This document shows positions 31,701 to 33,304 of a DNA stretch of 33,304 nt, piece after piece (positions within the stretch are counted from its first letter, which is position 1; each line of letters starts with the position of its first letter). The DNA is taken from assembly GCA_038245795.1 (NCBI GenBank), contig JBBRSC010000003.1, positions 1-33,304 on the forward strand, given 5' to 3'. A program made the position numbers and the translations under genes. This DNA is from JBBRSC01 sp038245795. Its GTDB lineage: Bacteria > Actinomycetota > Acidimicrobiia > Acidimicrobiales > Microtrichaceae. The notes beneath the pieces were generated by a model that was given only the letters and a program-made list of their open reading frames with translations, was not told the origin of the DNA and did no database searches.

Positions 31701-33304
31701 GGACACCCCCGTTCACATCGTCAACCGTCGCCTCTTCCTCAGCGGTATTGCCGGCGGCGTTCTCCCATGGAAAGGAACGCTCGGGCAAGCGTTGCCATCC
31801 AACAAACGGCGCCAGGACTTCCCAGCCCTCGCCGGAGCACACGTCGATCACGAGCAGATCACCCGGCCGATCGGCAAAGTACGACAAGACCCGTTCGTGA
31901 TGGCCGTGCCATTCCTCGATCCAGCCGTCGACATCGATATCCAATGCTGCGCCATGGACGTCGCCCTGTTCGCGCAGCCGCTGGTTGGTGTCGACATGTC
32001 GACGACGCGATTCGATCCACGGCTCGAGCGGACGGGTGCTCAGGATGAAGCGACTTCCGGGGTACTCGACGTCGAAACGATCGAAGCGATCCACTACCGC
32101 CGGCACATCGAAGAACGCATCGAGGTCATCGGCGTTGTGCAACGGCGGGAAATCGATGGCGATCGCCTCCTCGATGGCGTTGCGAAACAGCTCATCGCCG
32201 TGGTGGATCGAGCGAAATCCGAGATGCGATATCGCCGAGTGCAGACTCGATGTGGCAGTTTTCGTGAGACCGATCCCGAAGACTCTCGGCCGCCGATCAT
32301 CAACCGCAGAGTCGGGGCTGAGTCGACGCAGCCGCACCCGACCCGGCACGGGGTACGGAACGATCTCACGGGCGTAGTAGGGCGGCGGCGCATCGAACCC
32401 GAGGCCCCATTTGGCCTCGTAGCGGCGCCGGTTCTCCTCGAAGATGTCATCCACTCCAGCCAGATGGCGGGCACTCGTTCGCCGCTCGTGACGGACGACG
32501 GCGTTGGGCGCCGGACTCAGGTCGACATCGGCCAACCATGCCCGGTGCCAATAGTCGGTGTCCTCGAAGAAGGCTGGAGCAAACTGCTCGTCGAACACGC
32601 CGAGCTCGTTCAAAAGGGTCGCTGAGGCCGCGAAACACCAACCGGCGGTGCCTGCCTGATCGGGTGCGACCGGACCGAGGCCGTCACCGTGATCGGTGTA
32701 CGGAAACGCGATCCGACGGCCATCGAGCGCCGCGTGACACAGCGCCCGGTCCCATCCGGTCGTCACTTCACAATCGCTGTTGAGCACGACCACCACGTCG
32801 CCCCGAGCCTCAGCGATCCCCTGGTTCCACGCGGGTCCGACGCCGACATTGATCGGATTCCGGATCACCACGTCCGCAGGAAACTCGTGAGAGAACCTCG
32901 ACGCATTTTCGATCACGATGATCTCGGTGGGAACTGTTGCCAATTCCATGACGCGCCGGATGGTGTCGATGGCGAGATCACGCAGCTCCGCTGTGACACT
33001 CCAGACAGGAATCACGACCGACACCGCCGGTTGGGTGACCAGACCATCGGCACGGGCTTCGGCCCAGAGGCCCGCGACAACGAAGGCGTCGCAGAGTTGA
33101 TGCAGGATCGGATCCACCTCGTCGGGTAAGGCCACTGCGAGGTCGTCGCGCCACCCGTCAATGCGACCACGCAGCGCCGGCCATTCCCGCCACCGATGCA
33201 CCGACCCGTAGACCGCCAACGCATCGTCGGCGCTCGGGTCCGAGGCGTGAAGCCTCCAGAGCCGCCACGCAGCGCGGCCCTTCTCGCGGCACCGTGCGAG
33301 CAGA
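31684..33304 (-). CDS. Partial GT2 glycosyltransferase-sulfotransferase fusion
   Basis: The frame stays open to the right edge, so the N-terminus is missing and at least 539 residues are visible. A family 2 glycosyltransferase domain lies at about 33027-32367 (VSVVIPVWSVTAELRD, VIENASR, WNQGIAEARGDVVVVLNSDCEV, FFEDTDYWHRAWL). It is followed at about 32286-31767 by a sulfotransferase-like P-loop domain. VFGIGLTKTATSSLHSAI resembles the 5'-phosphosulfate loop, and SRFILSTRPLEPWIESRRRH resembles the 3'-phosphate-binding segment for PAPS. The fused protein could add a sugar and sulfate it. Whether sulfate is truly transferred is unproven, since this P-loop family includes members without known activity. 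The stop overlaps the exporter start by 17 nt. Confidence 0.85.
   Translation of the reverse strand, partial: LLARCREKGRAAWRLWRLHASDPSADDALAVYGSVHRWREWPALRGRIDGWRDDLAVALPDEVDPILHQLCDAFVVAGLWAEARADGLVTQPAVSVVIPVWSVTAELRDLAIDTIRRVMELATVPTEIIVIENASRFSHEFPADVVIRNPINVGVGPAWNQGIAEARGDVVVVLNSDCEVTTGWDRALCHAALDGRRIAFPYTDHGDGLGPVAPDQAGTAGWCFAASATLLNELGVFDEQFAPAFFEDTDYWHRAWLADVDLSPAPNAVVRHERRTSARHLAGVDDIFEENRRRYEAKWGLGFDAPPPYYAREIVPYPVPGRVRLRRLSPDSAVDDRRPRVFGIGLTKTATSSLHSAISHLGFRSIHHGDELFRNAIEEAIAIDFPPLHNADDLDAFFDVPAVVDRFDRFDVEYPGSRFILSTRPLEPWIESRRRHVDTNQRLREQGDVHGAALDIDVDGWIEEWHGHHERVLSYFADRPGDLLVIDVCSGEGWEVLAPFVGWQRLPERSFPWENAAGNTAEEEATVDDVNGGVHVAAS

Noticed and set aside
1..33304. Mobile element, prophage, CRISPR array or tRNA gene
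   Set aside because: No transposase, integrase, phage protein, repeat-spacer pattern or cloverleaf-like sequence was noticed on either strand, though a covariance-model search could not be run.

Overview
This is a high-GC window from a chromosome that is probably actinobacterial, plausibly class Acidimicrobiia. Supporting features are frequent GTG/TTG starts, many 4-nt ATGA/GTGA gene overlaps, a predicted F420-type luciferase-like oxidoreductase, a PPOX-family protein, an eIF2B-like protein, lipoproteins and a Tat-exported PhoD phosphatase. The lineage is an inference from gene content; no rRNA or other marker gene is present. I saw no tRNA, CRISPR array, transposase or integrase. No gene-free stretch exceeds 300 bases.

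Left part (1-8.3 kb): small metabolic transcription units. A minus-strand unit (eIF2B-like, PPOX, dienelactone hydrolase, then a gene cut by the left edge) is followed by a plus-strand thioredoxin-like gene. Next come a minus-strand SDR plus PHB-depolymerase-like lipoprotein pair, a divergent LLM oxidoreductase, a TetR regulator divergent from a predicted diiron ferritin-like protein, and a VOC protein.

Middle part (8.2-16.5 kb): envelope and phosphate functions. A minus-strand chain encodes a SpoU methyltransferase, a cupredoxin lipoprotein and a small membrane protein. Divergent from it is a plus-strand chain of a CbiX-like chelatase, a beta-helix lipoprotein and a second lipoprotein. Then come minus-strand phoD plus an FHA-like gene, a secreted protein of unknown function, and a plus-strand pstB. 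Three 11-nt repeats resembling an actinobacterial PHO box lie between the secreted-protein gene and pstB, which suggests a small phosphate-starvation regulon.

Right part (16.6-33.3 kb): about 17 kb entirely on the minus strand, apparently a surface-glycan or glycolipid assembly cluster that continues past the right edge. In transcription order it encodes a GT2-sulfotransferase fusion, an MsbA-like ABC exporter, and a three-module protein (GT-B-like, GT2, and a 'WW/HHP' module). Then come a protein with two more copies of that module, a GT4 glycosyltransferase and a large GT2. Three stand-alone paralogues of the GT-B-like module follow, with a methyltransferase between two of them. The cluster ends with an APH-like kinase, a YdjC/ChbG-like deacetylase and another methyltransferase. 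Most junctions from 27.3 to 19.1 kb are ATGA overlaps, so these genes are probably made as a coupled set. The most novel elements are the four-member GT-B-like family, which lacks a recognisable EX7E motif, and the small WW/HHP module found three times in two adjacent genes.
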